The notes under the pieces: generated by a model | Databases searched by the model: none | Told to the model about the DNA's origin: nothing | The model's input: the letters and a program-made list of their open reading frames with translations, nothing else | Assembly: GCA_964571375.1 (NCBI GenBank) | Contig: CAZNBL010000068.1 | Span: 1-6,487 of the forward strand | Origin: JAFTYR01 sp964571375 | GTDB taxonomy: Bacteria > Pseudomonadota > Gammaproteobacteria > Burkholderiales > Burkholderiaceae_F | Direction: 5' to 3' | DNA length: 6,487 nt | In this document: one piece after another, positions 5,380 to 6,487 of the stretch | Numbering within the stretch: position 1 is the first letter of the stretch | Layout: each line of letters begins with the position of its first letter | Translations under genes and position numbers: made by a program

Positions 5380-6487
5380 ATGACAACAAAACTCAGAGAC
5401 GAGTTTTTCTGGCTTGCTGAGATTAATAAAGCCAGTATCGTTATCAACAAGGACGAAGGTCTGCTTTCTTCCGACATCGCTGCCAAGGCCGCCGCTGCTA
5501 CACGCGCCGTGCTTGCCGATGCCGAGGATCCCGACTACAAGCGTCCGTCTTCTTACATTAAGTTCGAACCGAAGCTTCTCGAAAAGGTCGGTCCCGAAAT
5601 CACGATCGTTCACGCAGGCCGCTCGAGCCAGGATATGCACGCCACATTCCGTGCTGCCATCATCCGCGACAACACTCTTAAAGTTGCCGCTTCTCTTGAC
5701 GGCGTGATCCGCGAACTCGTTGCCGTTGCAGACCGCAACCGCGATACAGTGATTCCGTGCTACACCAACGGTGTGGCCGCCCAGCCGAATACCTACGCTC
5801 ACTATCTGCTCGCTTTTGCCGCAGGTTTCTTCCGCGATGCCGAGAGACTCCGTGAGTTCTATGCCCGTTTAAACCTCTGCCCGATGGGTTCGATGGTTCT
5901 GAACGGTACCAGCTGGCCTCTTAACCGCAAGCGTATGGCCGAATACTTGGGCTTCGATGCTCCGGCAGACAACGCCTACGACGCTTCTCAGATCGCTCAG
6001 TTCGATCTTCCGGTCGAATTTGCCAACGTGTTGGGCGGTATCGCCATTCACATCACGACATTCCTGCAGGATCTGATGCAGCAGTATGCTCAGTCCCGTC
6101 CCTGGATTCTTCTGCAGGAAGGCGGCGAAAATACTTACGTTTCGTCCGCTATGCCGCAGAAGCGCAACCCCGGCATCGTCAACGAATGCCGCGCCGAAGC
6201 CAGCGCACTCTTAGGCGACGTGCAGGGCACGCTTTTCCGCGCTCATAACCTGCAGAGCGGCATGATCGACACCAAGAAGCAGAACATGAATGCTGCGATG
6301 GCTGCACGCGCCGTCAGCATGATCGAACGCTTCCACCGTGTATTGAAGGCCCTGGTTATCAATCCGGAACGCGCTCTTGAAGAACTCAACAGCGATTGGA
6401 CCGCCAGCCAGGAAGTTGCCGACTGCCTGATGCGCCGTCACGGTCTGCCGTTCAGAATCGGTCACCACGTTGCAAGCCGTATGGTGA
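5380..6487 (+). CDS. Argininosuccinate lyase-like enzyme, cut by right edge
   Basis: A fumarase/aspartase-superfamily lyase; these enzymes eliminate fumarate or a related product from a substituted succinate. The frame is open from the ATG at 5380 (GGAG ten bases upstream) to the right edge, giving 369 visible residues with the 3' end missing. Relatedness to ArgH is clear along the length: HAGRSSQDM at 78-86, YTNGVAAQP at 128-136, SPLG-like CPMGSMVLNGT at 167-177, and the superfamily signature SSAMPQKRNP at 255-264. Key differences from true ArgH: GRSRND becomes GRSSQD, the His of the YTHLQ block is Asn130, and the Gly before the signature serines is Val254. These positions bind or act on argininosuccinate, so the substrate is probably different, and I give no gene symbol. 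I recall similar ArgH-like proteins with YTNGVAAQP annotated as argininosuccinate lyase in Burkholderiales. No arginine-pathway gene is nearby; the neighbour is a divergent LysR-type regulator. Confidence 0.88.
   Translation, partial: MTTKLRDEFFWLAEINKASIVINKDEGLLSSDIAAKAAAATRAVLADAEDPDYKRPSSYIKFEPKLLEKVGPEITIVHAGRSSQDMHATFRAAIIRDNTLKVAASLDGVIRELVAVADRNRDTVIPCYTNGVAAQPNTYAHYLLAFAAGFFRDAERLREFYARLNLCPMGSMVLNGTSWPLNRKRMAEYLGFDAPADNAYDASQIAQFDLPVEFANVLGGIAIHITTFLQDLMQQYAQSRPWILLQEGGENTYVSSAMPQKRNPGIVNECRAEASALLGDVQGTLFRAHNLQSGMIDTKKQNMNAAMAARAVSMIERFHRVLKALVINPERALEELNSDWTASQEVADCLMRRHGLPFRIGHHVASRMV

Noticed and set aside
5344..5802. Minus-strand open frame of 152 codons over the start of the lyase gene
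   Set aside because: It overlaps the lyase reading frame, which has clear ArgH-family blocks; the opposite frame shows no family resemblance.
5380..6487. Naming the lyase argH
   Set aside because: Residues typical of argininosuccinate binding and catalysis (SRND, YTH) are changed and no arginine genes are adjacent.

Overview
The window looks like a chromosomal segment of a proteobacterium. The UvrD, PanD, LysR and lyase sequences read most like Betaproteobacteria (Burkholderiales), and a gut-associated Sutterellaceae-type organism is a reasonable guess. This is inference from family resemblance recalled from memory, not from a search. Coding regions look moderately GC-rich, while the intergenic regions at 3542-3827, 4081-4267 and 5243-5379 are clearly AT-richer. 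There are no tRNA or rRNA genes, insertion sequences, CRISPR arrays or phage genes.

Layout, left to right. (1) The C-terminal part of DNA helicase II (uvrD, +), cut by the left edge, is followed after 14 bases by a complete panD (+, aspartate 1-decarboxylase), probably in the same operon. (2) Two tandem hairpins (2271-2304 and 2307-2343) lie between panD and a convergent minus-strand gene. (3) That gene (2366-3541, -) encodes a 391-residue protein with the layout of class II Fic-family proteins: N-terminal helices, a Fic core and a C-terminal winged helix. Its Fic motif has lost the catalytic histidine and most of the nucleotide-binding positions, and the usual inhibitory glutamate motif is not recognisable. 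(4) An AT-rich divergent region (3542-3827) carries possible promoters, repeated GTCAGATA-like words and a terminator-like hairpin with eight Ts. (5) A small, basic 62-residue orphan gene (3828-4016, +) has a good Shine-Dalgarno and a strong terminator. (6) A LysR-type regulator (4268-5242, -), with its own terminator, is divergent from a lyase gene of the argininosuccinate lyase/fumarase superfamily (5380 to the right edge, +). The 137-base gap between them carries a LysR-box palindrome and helically spaced TTTGC repeats.

Three unrelated blocks emerge. The first is housekeeping: DNA repair plus beta-alanine/CoA supply. The second is a probable DNA-binding Fic pseudoenzyme facing a small orphan gene across a shared regulatory region. 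The third is a classic divergent LysR-regulator/enzyme pair in which the enzyme resembles ArgH but differs at substrate-binding and catalytic positions, so it probably handles another substrate. The strongest candidates for something undescribed are the degenerate Fic/winged-helix protein and the small orphan gene with its structured leader.
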